From positions 1-64,000 of the forward strand of contig CAYZJV010000004.1 of the NCBI GenBank assembly GCA_964478945.1: DNA of 64,000 nucleotides, read 5' to 3'. This document shows positions 8,241 to 17,295 of this stretch, in pieces; positions within the stretch are counted from its first letter, which is position 1; each line of letters begins with the position of its first letter. The notes beneath the pieces were generated by a model that ran no database searches, had not been told where the DNA came from, and saw nothing but the letters and a program-made list of their open reading frames with translations. A program made the translations under genes and the position numbers. This stretch comes from CAYZJV01 sp964478945 (lineage in GTDB: Bacteria > Spirochaetota > Spirochaetia > Sphaerochaetales > Sphaerochaetaceae).

Positions 8241-8581
8241 TGGTTGACAGGTTATTGCTGCTCATCCTATTCCTCATTGGATTTCTGACCATCGTGGCGA
8301 AAAGAAATATGATCAAGAAGATCTTCGGATTGAACATCATCAATGCCGCGGTGGTCATCCTCTTCGTCCTCGAGGGAAGCAGGATAGGAATGGATGCTCC
8401 CATATCAAACGGAGAGCCCCAACAGTTCGTTGATCCACTGCCACAAGCGCTCATGTTGACCGCGATTGTGATCGGTGTCTGCATCACCGCCCTTTCATTG
8501 GCACTTGCGGTCCATCTCTATCGTATTGGAGGTACCTTCGACATCGACAAGGTCAAGGAGCGGCTGCATGATGGGCTATGA
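8240..8581 (+). CDS. mrpC: Mrp antiporter subunit C (NuoK-like)
   Basis: A 113-residue NuoK-like protein with three membrane helices. The central MrpC pattern FVDPLPQALMLTAIVIGVC (about residues 57-75) is intact, and an acidic residue in the second helix region (FVLEG) is the usual proton-path glutamate. The start shares one base with the mrpB stop. The 3' end overlaps mrpD by 14 bases. Confidence 0.93.
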   Translation: MVDRLLLLILFLIGFLTIVAKRNMIKKIFGLNIINAAVVILFVLEGSRIGMDAPISNGEPQQFVDPLPQALMLTAIVIGVCITALSLALAVHLYRIGGTFDIDKVKERLHDGL

Positions 8582-10280
8582 GGATCTGGTTGCGACCACT
8601 TTCATGCTCCCCTTGTTGGGTGCGGCCATCGCCTTTTGCGCCAAGCTGGTGGGCAAGGAACGAAAGATTGCGAAAGTGTGTGAATATGGTGGTGCGTGCA
8701 TTGGTCTGGTGGCACCGATTGTGGTGCTGGTACAGTTGTTGCCCGGCATGCTCGACGGACAGGTGATCACCGGTATCATCGGAGGATGGTCAGGTACGGT
8801 GGGAATCACCTTTCGATTCGACGGTCTGGCATGGCTCATCGACCTGCTAGGCTACACCATAGCACTCGCAGCCTATATCTATTCCCTCTCCAGTGGACCG
8901 AAGGGCCCCTCATTCACCGGTATCTTCCTCATACAAAGCGCAGCATTGGCGGCAACGATTATGACCAACGACCTGTTCAACCTCTTTGTTTGCCTCGAGG
9001 TGTTGGGTATCACCAGCTATGTGCTCATTCCCACTTCGGGAAAACCGGGAGCTTCCCTGGCTGCGTTCTCGTACCTCATGGTGAGTGCCACCGCCATGGT
9101 GTTCTTCCTTGTGGGGACCTATGGATTGTATCGGATCACAGGGTCACTCTCCTACGCGGGAATCGCGGGTGGTCTGGCGACCATGGATCCCGAAGCATAT
9201 GGGGTGGCAGTGATGTCGCTGTCGGTACTGGTCGCAGCTGTCGCGATACGGGTCGCGGTGATGCCTCTGTACGGCTGGCTGCCCGATGCCCATGCCCTGG
9301 CTCCCCATGCGATATCGGCAGTCCTATCGGGAGTATTGATCAAGACTCCCCTATTCGCCCTCTCAAGAGTGCTGGTATTGTTTCCAATCGGTGGCAGGGT
9401 TGGTTATCTGATGGGTTTGGCAGGTGGGATCACCGCTTTTCTCGGTGTGGTGTTGGCACTCTCCCAATCGGATGCGAAACGACTGCTTGCCTACCATTCG
9501 ATAAGCCAAATCGGCTATGTGGTGGCAGCTTGGGGTATGGCGGCACATATGGGCATCCACACTCCCGAGGGAGCGGCCCTCATGGTGGCGGCCTATCTTC
9601 ATGCATTGTTCCATGCACTTTTCAAGGGACTACTCTTTTTCAGTATCGGAACCACCACCGATGTCACGAAAGTCCGCGATGTCCTTGCATCAAGGAATTC
9701 AATCGCTTCACTTCGTAGTGCAGGGGAGAGGCTCCCCATCACATTCGTCACATTTCTTGCGGGTGCACTCTCGATCACCGCCATTCCCCCGTTCAATGGC
9801 TTTGTGAGCAAATATCTGGTGGGATCGTCATTGAAAGGTTCACTGGTCTCCTTCCTGCTCATTGCAGCAGGTGTGGGTACCGTGGCCTCCTTCATCAAGC
9901 TTTCACGAATCTATTGGCCGATGAAGCATACTTTTCCCCAATCCGTTGAAAAGATATCCTTCCTTCCCCGCCACTTGGCCCAACTTCTCCTCGCTTCCCT
10001 TTGCATCGCGACGGGGATATGGGCTCCATGGATCATCGGAATCGTCGGCAAGTTGCTTGGAGGAGTATCCCGACTTGACGGGTTCTCCCCCTACTCCCCG
10101 GACAATCTCATCAAGACAGGTTCCACTGTCGTGGGAGGAATCCTGCTCTTTCTCCTGATGGGGAGACCATGGGTATCGGACATCCTGCACCGCATCCGTG
10201 ATCGTCGCATGGACTTCAAGGGTTTGTTCGTCTCCTTCTCCCTCGGTACCGCTGCGATGGCGCTTTGGCTCTGGGTGTGA
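8568..10280 (+). CDS. mrpD: Mrp antiporter subunit D (NuoN/M-like)
   Basis: A 570-residue polytopic protein, about 14 membrane helices, of the proton-translocating NuoL/M/N family. Conserved landmarks are MPLYGWLPDAHALAPH, the discontinuous-helix lysine in SGVLIKTP, HSISQIGY, and the second lysine in HALFHALFKGLLF. It is the only large antiporter subunit in the operon, so MrpA's NuoL-like half is missing or encoded elsewhere. AAGGAG lies eight bases before the chosen ATG; a second ATG follows directly. Confidence 0.93.
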   Translation: MMGYEDLVATTFMLPLLGAAIAFCAKLVGKERKIAKVCEYGGACIGLVAPIVVLVQLLPGMLDGQVITGIIGGWSGTVGITFRFDGLAWLIDLLGYTIALAAYIYSLSSGPKGPSFTGIFLIQSAALAATIMTNDLFNLFVCLEVLGITSYVLIPTSGKPGASLAAFSYLMVSATAMVFFLVGTYGLYRITGSLSYAGIAGGLATMDPEAYGVAVMSLSVLVAAVAIRVAVMPLYGWLPDAHALAPHAISAVLSGVLIKTPLFALSRVLVLFPIGGRVGYLMGLAGGITAFLGVVLALSQSDAKRLLAYHSISQIGYVVAAWGMAAHMGIHTPEGAALMVAAYLHALFHALFKGLLFFSIGTTTDVTKVRDVLASRNSIASLRSAGERLPITFVTFLAGALSITAIPPFNGFVSKYLVGSSLKGSLVSFLLIAAGVGTVASFIKLSRIYWPMKHTFPQSVEKISFLPRHLAQLLLASLCIATGIWAPWIIGIVGKLLGGVSRLDGFSPYSPDNLIKTGSTVVGGILLFLLMGRPWVSDILHRIRDRRMDFKGLFVSFSLGTAAMALWLWV

Positions 10281-10361
10281 AAATTTTTCAGACAAGTGTG
10301 AAAATTATTCTCATCTGCTTTACAAGCAAGCAATTAAAACCAAGAATTTTCTGATTTCCCC

Positions 10362-10390
10362 TTGCCGATGCCATGCAACTCAAGTTATCT
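10362..10390 (+). promoter_or_regulatory. possible promoter of the InlB-repeat gene
   Basis: TTGCCG (10362-10367) and TTATCT (10385-10390) are spaced by 17 bases, 38 bases before the ATG at 10428. The -10 is weak. Confidence 0.35.
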
Positions 10391-10427
10391 TTTGCTTAAA
10401 ACCATTAGTGTACAGGAGGGATATGAC

Positions 10428-11654
10428 ATGTTACGCAAACTGTCGATACTTGTGATGATCTTGTTGTTGTGCACATCGGCGGTGATGTTCGCCGCCCCCT
10501 TGGCGGAGGAAAAATATGGTGAGATCCAATCCATGGACCTCTCCACAATGAAAATGGACCGGATCATCAACACCTATGACGATTTCTACCAGCGTGTGGA
10601 AAAGATCGGAAGGAATGCCTTGGATGATATGGCTTCGGCTCGAAAGAAGGGTGATATCGAAGCGTATCGTGAAGCATACGGCAGATACACTTCTTTGTCG
10701 GAATTCACCATGACGAGAGAGGAGTCCGATCGCCTGCTGGAAAGGATCCTTGCCGAACCTCAGGAAGATCAAAACGAGTATGCAGCATGGTTGTACCATC
10801 ACAGTCCATATTATCGTCCCACCTTGACGATAGACTTTTCCCTTGAAGGTGACACCTATCGTTACAGCTATGCCCAGCGGGTGCGGCAACTTCCCGGTAC
10901 CATGATCACCCTACCGGATGAAAACCAGCTCCATGTGAACAGTTCACAAGTAGGAATTCTGTCGGGTTGGGGAATTGTTCCCGATTCGGTGACCTACGAA
11001 CCCGGAGAGGAGATCCCGATGCCACCCACCAGCCAAACCCTGTATGCCGTGTGGACCAAAGCGGTGAGGTTCGACGATACCCTCACCGGTACCACAGTGG
11101 TGCATGAACCTGTGAAAGAGGGAGAGGTTGTCTCCGTACCACAAGTTGCAGCCCCCGATCCGTCCTATCGTTTCATCGGTTGGTACGACCGAATTGGCAG
11201 ACAACTGCTTGAAGGAGAGAACGAATACCAAGTAAAGGGCAATGGAGCCCTTTTCGAGGGGCTTTGGAAGCATCTTGCCATCGATGCGATCTCTCCGCTC
11301 TACCATGGATTCGACCGCTTGCCCACCGGCACCCAGATCGCTGTGGGATTCTCACTTTCCAACCAAGGCAATCTGCCTCTCAGGAATCTGAAGGTTTCCT
11401 TGAACACCGGGAATGAGGATGTCACGATGCTCTGCGATACGGTTTCCCTAGGCAATTTGCCGGCGGGAAGCCACCGTACCAACAATAGTCGCTATGCGAG
11501 CTCGAACCAAATACCGATCGGAGGAGAGGTGAATACCTTCCGTTTTGTGATCGACAAGTCGGTGGAGAGCGGATCATCCATCCCATTCACATTGACAGTT
11601 ACCGATGGAGATGGTGAATCTTGGTCTTCACCGGTTTCCTTCACGGTTAGATGA
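10428..11654 (+). CDS. exported protein with InlB-type repeats
   Basis: A 408-residue exported protein of unknown role. Residues 1-25 form a signal peptide (MLRKLSILVMILLLC, then SAVMFAAP). Residues 30-125 look helical. Residues 150-300 hold two imperfect Listeria-Bacteroides (InlB B-type) repeats, recognisable by GWGIVPDSVTYEPGEEI...LYAVWTK and FIGWYDRIGRQLLEG...FEGLWKH. Residues 310-408 resemble an extracellular beta-sandwich (CARDB-like) domain with VGFSLSNQGNLPLRNLKVS. Such proteins are common at bacterial surfaces and may bind partners or other cells. GGAGGGAT lies just before the start. The 3' end overlaps the convergent GGDEF gene by eight bases. Confidence 0.75.
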   Translation: MLRKLSILVMILLLCTSAVMFAAPLAEEKYGEIQSMDLSTMKMDRIINTYDDFYQRVEKIGRNALDDMASARKKGDIEAYREAYGRYTSLSEFTMTREESDRLLERILAEPQEDQNEYAAWLYHHSPYYRPTLTIDFSLEGDTYRYSYAQRVRQLPGTMITLPDENQLHVNSSQVGILSGWGIVPDSVTYEPGEEIPMPPTSQTLYAVWTKAVRFDDTLTGTTVVHEPVKEGEVVSVPQVAAPDPSYRFIGWYDRIGRQLLEGENEYQVKGNGALFEGLWKHLAIDAISPLYHGFDRLPTGTQIAVGFSLSNQGNLPLRNLKVSLNTGNEDVTMLCDTVSLGNLPAGSHRTNNSRYASSNQIPIGGEVNTFRFVIDKSVESGSSIPFTLTVTDGDGESWSSPVSFTVR

Positions 11655-13185
11655 AGTTGAGCTCTACCCTATTCTTACCATGCTTCTTCGCTCGATAGAG
11701 GGCCTCATCGGCCCTCTTGAGCGAATCAAGGCAGGACTTGTCTTCTCGATGGAAATATGAGACTCCGAGAGAAATGGTCACCTCACTGTAGAGAGCGGAA
11801 AATCGCGACAAAAGGCTGTTGGTGAACACTTCCGAATTCCGTGGCAAGATGTCGTTGCAGACCACCAGGAACTCGTCCCCTCCCCAACGGTAAAGCCGGT
11901 CCGAGGTTCTGATGATCGAAGTCATCGTGGAGACGACCATGGAGAGTACCGCATCTCCCTCCGAGTGTCCCTTCACATCATTCACCAGCTTGAAATCATC
12001 GATATCGAAGAGGATCAGGACGGGGCTCTGCCGCACCCCTTTTGAGAACAAGTTGAAGAGTCGACCCAAATCGGACAGCCCCATCCTGCGGTTGAAGGCA
12101 TTGGTGAGGATATCGCGATGGGCAGCCTCCTCCAAGGCTCTTCTTGATCGTACGGCTTGCCACTTCTCATGTAGGATCAATAGCACGAATCCCAGCGATA
12201 CCAGTACCACCAGCACAAGAGCGAATAGCGGCAGGAGTCTATTGACGACCGAAGCACTATGGGTATTGGCATGTTCCACATACCCCTCGATGTCCTCCAA
12301 ATGGCTTCCCATCGCCACCACCCAATCGTATGGTTCATAGAGTTTCGCATAGGTCAATTTTTCGGCGATCCTCTCGGAGTCTTTCCTTTTGAAGAAGTAG
12401 GTGAAGAATAATTCCCCATGCTCCTTGATTCCCTCCAACTCCTCCAGGTAAGGTAAATTCCCTGCGATATCGGTCATCGAGGTGGACAACAACATCCCTT
12501 CGGTATCGATCAGATTGGGGTGTACCCTACGTACCGCGTACCCTTCACCCCCATCGTAATTCTTGATTTCGTTGATCCAGATGTAGGAATCCTCGGCGAA
12601 TGTGGAGTTGTGGATCTCATCTGCGATCGCCTGTTTCACCAACTCGTCGATCCTCTCCATCCGTATTCCGAAAAAGGACCCAAAGGTACCGTATTCGGTA
12701 ATCTTGTAGGCTGAAAAGCTTTCCACTTCCCCTTCCAATACAATTTCGGGAGGCCCGCCGTTCGTACACATGCCTTCGGAATCGACTAATATTTCACCAT
12801 TGGTGGTATCCCAGAGCATCGCGGACCACAGTCCGTTGGAAGTTTGCAAGGAAAAATGGTTTTCGAAAAATTGTATGAACTGTTCGGAAGAGGAACTCTC
12901 CACTAGAGTTTGCAAGGTTTGATCCGTCTTTTCGACAATGCCTCGATACCGATCCACTTCTAGTTTCCGCCTCTGTATGATCCGGTTAATCTGGTTGTTC
13001 ACCGAATCCTTGAGGAAGTCCTGCTTCAACGAATAGATCGCTTCCTTCGTATCGGCCGCATACACTTCCTCGATTTCCCTCGTGGTGACCACATAAAAGA
13101 CCCCAACCACGAGACAAGAGAGCAACACAAGCACTATGGTGGTGATTCTGGCGAATTGCTGCAACGGGAACCTCACTTCATACAT
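11647..13185 (-). CDS. membrane diguanylate cyclase with Cache-like sensor
   Basis: A 512-residue protein with an N-terminal membrane helix (about 15-35), an extracytoplasmic sensor (about 40-310) resembling Cache domains (the segment SYIWINEIKNYDGGEG and the following VHPNLIDTEG are Cache-like), a second helix (about 318-340) and a cytosolic GGDEF domain (about 360-510). WGGDEF is intact and RTSD four residues before it forms an RxxD inhibitory site, so the enzyme is probably active and product-inhibited. The ligand is unknown. The start has no ribosome binding site, only a TATACT box about 16 bases upstream, so its transcript may also be very short-leadered. Confidence 0.88.
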   Translation of the reverse strand: MYEVRFPLQQFARITTIVLVLLSCLVVGVFYVVTTREIEEVYAADTKEAIYSLKQDFLKDSVNNQINRIIQRRKLEVDRYRGIVEKTDQTLQTLVESSSSEQFIQFFENHFSLQTSNGLWSAMLWDTTNGEILVDSEGMCTNGGPPEIVLEGEVESFSAYKITEYGTFGSFFGIRMERIDELVKQAIADEIHNSTFAEDSYIWINEIKNYDGGEGYAVRRVHPNLIDTEGMLLSTSMTDIAGNLPYLEELEGIKEHGELFFTYFFKRKDSERIAEKLTYAKLYEPYDWVVAMGSHLEDIEGYVEHANTHSASVVNRLLPLFALVLVVLVSLGFVLLILHEKWQAVRSRRALEEAAHRDILTNAFNRRMGLSDLGRLFNLFSKGVRQSPVLILFDIDDFKLVNDVKGHSEGDAVLSMVVSTMTSIIRTSDRLYRWGGDEFLVVCNDILPRNSEVFTNSLLSRFSALYSEVTISLGVSYFHREDKSCLDSLKRADEALYRAKKHGKNRVELNFI

Positions 13186-13266
13186 AAAGCGCTTTTGTAT
13201 TAGTATATCAGAGCGGCGGCATGTTTGCAGTACTTATATCCATCTCCTCTTTTTCCCTGTGGACGA

Positions 13267-13294
13267 TTGCCAATCGCACGATTTGGGCTATACT
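13267..13294 (+). promoter_or_regulatory. promoter of the UvrD-like gene, short-leader type
   Basis: TTGCCA (13267-13272), 16 bases, TATACT (13289-13294). The ATG follows 11 bases later at 13306, so the transcript would have only about five leader bases and no room for a ribosome binding site. Confidence 0.65.
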
Positions 13295-13305
13295 GTGGTA
13301 GAGAT

Positions 13306-15246
13306 ATGGAACTGAATGCACAACAACTTACAGCAGTGGATTATTCGGGAGAGCATAGGAATGTCTTGGTGACGGCAGGAGCCGGATGCGGTAAAACAAG
13401 GACCATCATCGCCCGTGCGGCACATATCTGCAAGGAGGGAACCGATCCATCCAGGATCCTCGTCATGACGTTCACCAATCGGGCGGCTCGGGAGCTCACC
13501 CAACGGCTGAAAAGCGAGTTGGGAGAATCGGCACTGATGATCCAGGCCGGAACCTTCCATGCGTTTTGCCTGAAGGTCATGGCCCGAATTCCAAAAAGTT
13601 TCGAGATCGCGGGCCTCAATGTGATCGATGGTGACGACCAAAACTCCCTGATGGGCATGGTGAGAAAAGAATTGCTCAAAGGCCTGAAAGGAACCAAGCG
13701 AGGCTTTCCTTCGGTGGCAAACCTACTCACCTGGTATTCCTACGCAAGAAACACCTGCATTGAGCCGAAACAGTACCTTGATAAGGAAACGGATCTCGAA
13801 CCGGAACATATCGATTTGTGTAACGCCATGTTCTCTTCCTACCAAAAGTCGAAGGAGAATCGAGGGTATCTTGATTATGACGACCTACTCCAACGGTTCT
13901 CCAGCATGTTGGATATGAAACCAAACCTCAGGAAGGCTGTATGCACCCTTTTCGATGAAGTGCTTGTGGATGAGATGCAGGACACCAACCCCATCCAGTT
14001 CTCCATCCTGAAGCATTTCGCGACCGAAAGGGTGAGGCTGTTCTGTGTCGGAGATCCGGCCCAGTCGATCTATCGTTTCAGGGGAGCAGAATTTAGACAT
14101 GTGTACGAGTTCGAAGCACTGTTCGGTGACAGCATCACCTTCCCCCTGTCGCTCAATTACCGCAGTTACCAGGAGATTCTGAATTTCTCCAACTGGTTGC
14201 TGCATAAATCACCCTTCGACTACCAAGACAAACTTGAGGCGTTCCGTGGTTCGTGTGGAAGATTGCCGCGACTGGAGGAGTTCGAACAACCTACCGATGA
14301 AGCCGATTGGATCGCGGACCACATTGTGGAATGTACCGAAAGGAAGATGCCGCTTTCAGATATCATGATCCTGTTCCGTAGTGCCTACGAAGGTCGCACA
14401 CTCGAGGCCGAATTGATCAGACGGGGGATCCCCTATCGATTCATCGGAGGTCTGGTGCTCACCAAATCGGCCCATGTTCGGGACATCCTAGCCCTCCTCA
14501 GATTGGCGAGGAACCAGAAGGACGACCTTGCTTGGCTCAGGTATCTGCAACTCTGGCCCCGTGTGGGGGAGAAGACAGCCCAAAGGATCATCGAAGCCTT
14601 GGAACATGTCGAATCCGTGGATTCGGTCCTTGTACAGGAGCTGGGGGATGATCATGGTGCGCTCGTTGCCTTCAAGAGGGCACTACAAAGTTATTCCAAC
14701 CCGGCCCAGTGTGTCCATACGATTGTGGAGCAATTGAAACCGGTGGTTTCACAACGGTACGATCATTGGCAGCAACGGGTCAAGGATCTTGATCTGTTGG
14801 AAAAGGTCGCCCGCAATTATCGTTCAACCAGTCAATTCATCGACGATTTCACACTCGAGCCTATGAACGATACCCAAATCAGGAACGATTCCACCGAAGA
14901 TGCACTCACACTCATCACCGTACACAGTGCGAAAGGGACCGAGGCCCCCGTATGCATCGTGGCTGCAGCGACCCAAACGAACTATCCCCATGTGAGGAGC
15001 CTCGGTGATTTGGATGCGGAGGAAGAGGAACGCAGGGTACTTTACGTGGCATGTACCCGTGCAAAGGACGAACTCATCCTCACCAGGGCCTCCACCAACA
15101 GGAATGCCTTCTGGGTCCAACATTCTCCTGCGGTGGGAGAACCCTATTTTCTCGAGGAAGTACCGGAGCACCTGGTGGAATCGACCCTCCATGGTTGGAG
15201 TCCAGGCAACTTGGGAGGACTGGGATCTTTGCAGGATATCTATTGA
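13306..15246 (+). CDS. UvrD/PcrA-like superfamily I DNA helicase
   Basis: A 646-residue ATP-dependent 3'-5' DNA helicase, shorter than typical UvrD (about 720). Walker A is TAGAGCGKT (23-31); Walker B with the glutamate is VDEMQDTNPIQ (about 220-230); motif III is GDPAQSIYRFRGA; motif IV NYRS; motif V LITVHSAKGTE; motif VI VLYVACTRAKDEL. All seven motifs are seen, so it should be active in repair or replication restart. The ATG at 13306 sits just after a clear promoter, without a ribosome binding site. It is monocistronic; corA follows 90 bases later with its own ribosome binding site. Confidence 0.93.
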   Translation: MELNAQQLTAVDYSGEHRNVLVTAGAGCGKTRTIIARAAHICKEGTDPSRILVMTFTNRAARELTQRLKSELGESALMIQAGTFHAFCLKVMARIPKSFEIAGLNVIDGDDQNSLMGMVRKELLKGLKGTKRGFPSVANLLTWYSYARNTCIEPKQYLDKETDLEPEHIDLCNAMFSSYQKSKENRGYLDYDDLLQRFSSMLDMKPNLRKAVCTLFDEVLVDEMQDTNPIQFSILKHFATERVRLFCVGDPAQSIYRFRGAEFRHVYEFEALFGDSITFPLSLNYRSYQEILNFSNWLLHKSPFDYQDKLEAFRGSCGRLPRLEEFEQPTDEADWIADHIVECTERKMPLSDIMILFRSAYEGRTLEAELIRRGIPYRFIGGLVLTKSAHVRDILALLRLARNQKDDLAWLRYLQLWPRVGEKTAQRIIEALEHVESVDSVLVQELGDDHGALVAFKRALQSYSNPAQCVHTIVEQLKPVVSQRYDHWQQRVKDLDLLEKVARNYRSTSQFIDDFTLEPMNDTQIRNDSTEDALTLITVHSAKGTEAPVCIVAAATQTNYPHVRSLGDLDAEEEERRVLYVACTRAKDELILTRASTNRNAFWVQHSPAVGEPYFLEEVPEHLVESTLHGWSPGNLGGLGSLQDIY

Positions 15247-15336
15247 TTTTGATGAAAATTAACGTTGAACGTTACCTGAGAATTGGATGAAGTGTCTCTT
15301 ACCAGCTATGTTGAAAACACAAGGAGGAGGTTCCCA

Positions 15337-16401
15337 ATGGCACGATTTTTCAAAAGTAGAAATGAGATACAGGGGAAAGTTCCCGGAGAGATGATATTCG
15401 TTGGTCGTCAGAAGATGGAGAAGACCACCATACGAATGATCCAATACAATGAGGAGTTCATCGAAGACAAGGAATACTCTTCAGTACAGGAGGCCGCCGA
15501 TGCGCTGCGGAAGGATGCCTTCGCATGGATCGATATCGTGGGTCTCCATGACACGAAGGCAATCGCTCCGGTCGAAACTCTCTTCAACATCCATCCACTC
15601 ACCCTTGAGGATGTGGTGAATACTGGACAAAGGCCGAAAGTCGAGGAGTTTGAAGATTATATCAGTGTAATGGTGAAGATGATGCGGTTGGAACCCACGG
15701 ATGGAAAGATCCATAGCGAGCAGCTCTCCATACTATGGGGAGCACGCTTCCTCATCACATTGCAAGAGAGGAAGGGAGATGTGTTCGAACCGGTCAGGGA
15801 ACGGTTGGAAGGCAAGAGGGGACGTATCAGACGTTCCGGCCCCGATTACCTTGCCTATGCCCTGCTCGACACCATAGTCGACAACTATCTGATACTCATC
15901 GAGAGACTTGGCGAGGAGATAGAGGCCAACGAGCCGTTGGTTATCGATGATACCGGTCCCCAAGTGCTCGCCCAAATCAACGAACATCGTCGGGAGCTGC
16001 ATTTCCTCCGCTCCTCCATACGTCCTGCGAAAGACGCGTTTCGGGAGTTGTCGCGCTTGGAGACCGATCTGATCACTTCATCAACCTTTATCTTCATACG
16101 TGACTTGAACGATTTGAGCACCCAAGCGGTGGAGGCGATGGACACCTATCGTGATATGATCAAGGACCAAATCGAGAGTCACAGTGCAAGCAATGGCAAC
16201 AAACTCAACGATGTGATGAAATTCCTCACTGTGTTTTCCGTGATATTCATTCCCCTTTCCTTGCTGGCCGGCATCTACGGCACCAACTTCGATCATATAC
16301 CCGAACTACATCTCCGTTATGGCTACTACTTCTTCTGGGGTGCGCTGGTAGTGGTCGCAGCAGGCATGGTGTTCCTATTCAAGCGCAAGAAGTGGCTATG
16401 A
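15337..16401 (+). CDS. corA: CorA-family divalent cation channel with GTN in place of GMN
   Basis: A 354-residue CorA-type Mg2+/Co2+ transporter: a cytosolic N-terminal domain and long stalk helix (about 1-285), then two C-terminal membrane helices (about 293-312 and 328-347) and a basic tail. The pore signature YGMNF is here YGTNF (about 315-319), so the methionine of the selectivity motif is replaced by threonine. Related ZntB channels have GIN, so altered ion preference is possible. The start was chosen at 15337 because AAGGAGGAGG is ideally placed before it. The remainder of the protein is collinear with CorA and shows no damage. Confidence 0.9.
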   Translation: MARFFKSRNEIQGKVPGEMIFVGRQKMEKTTIRMIQYNEEFIEDKEYSSVQEAADALRKDAFAWIDIVGLHDTKAIAPVETLFNIHPLTLEDVVNTGQRPKVEEFEDYISVMVKMMRLEPTDGKIHSEQLSILWGARFLITLQERKGDVFEPVRERLEGKRGRIRRSGPDYLAYALLDTIVDNYLILIERLGEEIEANEPLVIDDTGPQVLAQINEHRRELHFLRSSIRPAKDAFRELSRLETDLITSSTFIFIRDLNDLSTQAVEAMDTYRDMIKDQIESHSASNGNKLNDVMKFLTVFSVIFIPLSLLAGIYGTNFDHIPELHLRYGYYFFWGALVVVAAGMVFLFKRKKWL

Positions 16402-16407
16402 TTATGT

Positions 16408-17235
16408 TCACGAGGGTATGATTGGCCGTTCACGCAGTACTGGGATGAAGTGGAACACCGGTTTGTAGGGGTAGATGGCCTGTTTCCTGGTGAAGCGGGG
16501 ACGGTCGGCCAACTGCAGATCAACTCCAATGGTGAACACCCTGATATCCAACGCGTTGATCAGGTCGGCCACATGGGGCATTCGTTTGAGTGCGCGAATC
16601 GATCTGTCCTGGTACGAACCTTCCAAAAGAAGTACCGCAGCTTCGACGGCAACCGTTCGGGGATCGACCGGTTCTCCGTCCTCTCCCAGTAGAGCTTCGG
16701 CATAGGATCTTACCAGCCACTGCTCTTCGATGGAATTGCGAAGGGTGGCGATCTCCAACGCGCACCGCAACAAAGTGTCGCGACGCTCTTCGTGATAGGT
16801 GAATCCGATCACGAACAGGGTCGAAGTCGATGCATTGAAGGAAACAAGATCGATCATCCCGATATCCCTTTCCTCCGGTTGCACGGGCACATGGTAATCG
16901 ATCACTTTCCCCAAAGTCCCCAAGACCCGGTGGTTGTAGAGGGCGACCGCTACCCTGCTCTCCTGTTGCAGTCCCAATATCGTGGGATTCAACATCGTAC
17001 CGTCATGATCGGTCGGCCTGAAATCCACCCCTTTCGCAACCTTGGGCAATTGGGTGAACAATTGGGGTATGTTGTGGGTGTGCAACAATCGTTTGGCGAC
17101 AATTTCGCCGTATGGCAGTTCGGCACCGTTGGCACGTCCCCTCTTGTTTATGATCGATCCACGATAGAGGGACGGCAGATCGGATACCAAGGCATCCACA
17201 CGGGCCTTTGTTTCTCGCGCGGTTATTCTTTTCAT
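16408..17235 (-). CDS. unknown soluble protein, 275 residues
   Basis: I do not recognise this family. The protein is soluble, without signal peptide or membrane helix, and has a basic N-terminus. One stretch, GMIDLVSFNASTSTLFVIGF (about 125-144) followed by a helix with RCALEIATL, looks like the strand-strand-helix core of a PD-(D/E)XK nuclease fold, but the second acidic/lysine pair is absent, so any nuclease activity is doubtful. The C-terminus is rich in basic and aromatic residues. AGGAGA lies six bases before the ATG. It stands alone between convergent corA and a GGDEF gene in the same direction. Confidence 0.7.
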   Translation of the reverse strand: MKRITARETKARVDALVSDLPSLYRGSIINKRGRANGAELPYGEIVAKRLLHTHNIPQLFTQLPKVAKGVDFRPTDHDGTMLNPTILGLQQESRVAVALYNHRVLGTLGKVIDYHVPVQPEERDIGMIDLVSFNASTSTLFVIGFTYHEERRDTLLRCALEIATLRNSIEEQWLVRSYAEALLGEDGEPVDPRTVAVEAAVLLLEGSYQDRSIRALKRMPHVADLINALDIRVFTIGVDLQLADRPRFTRKQAIYPYKPVFHFIPVLRERPIIPS

Positions 17236-17295
17236 AGGCTCTCCTGTAGTTGTGTATTCAATATAGGGAAAGTTGTGGAGCGTGGCAAACAGTGG

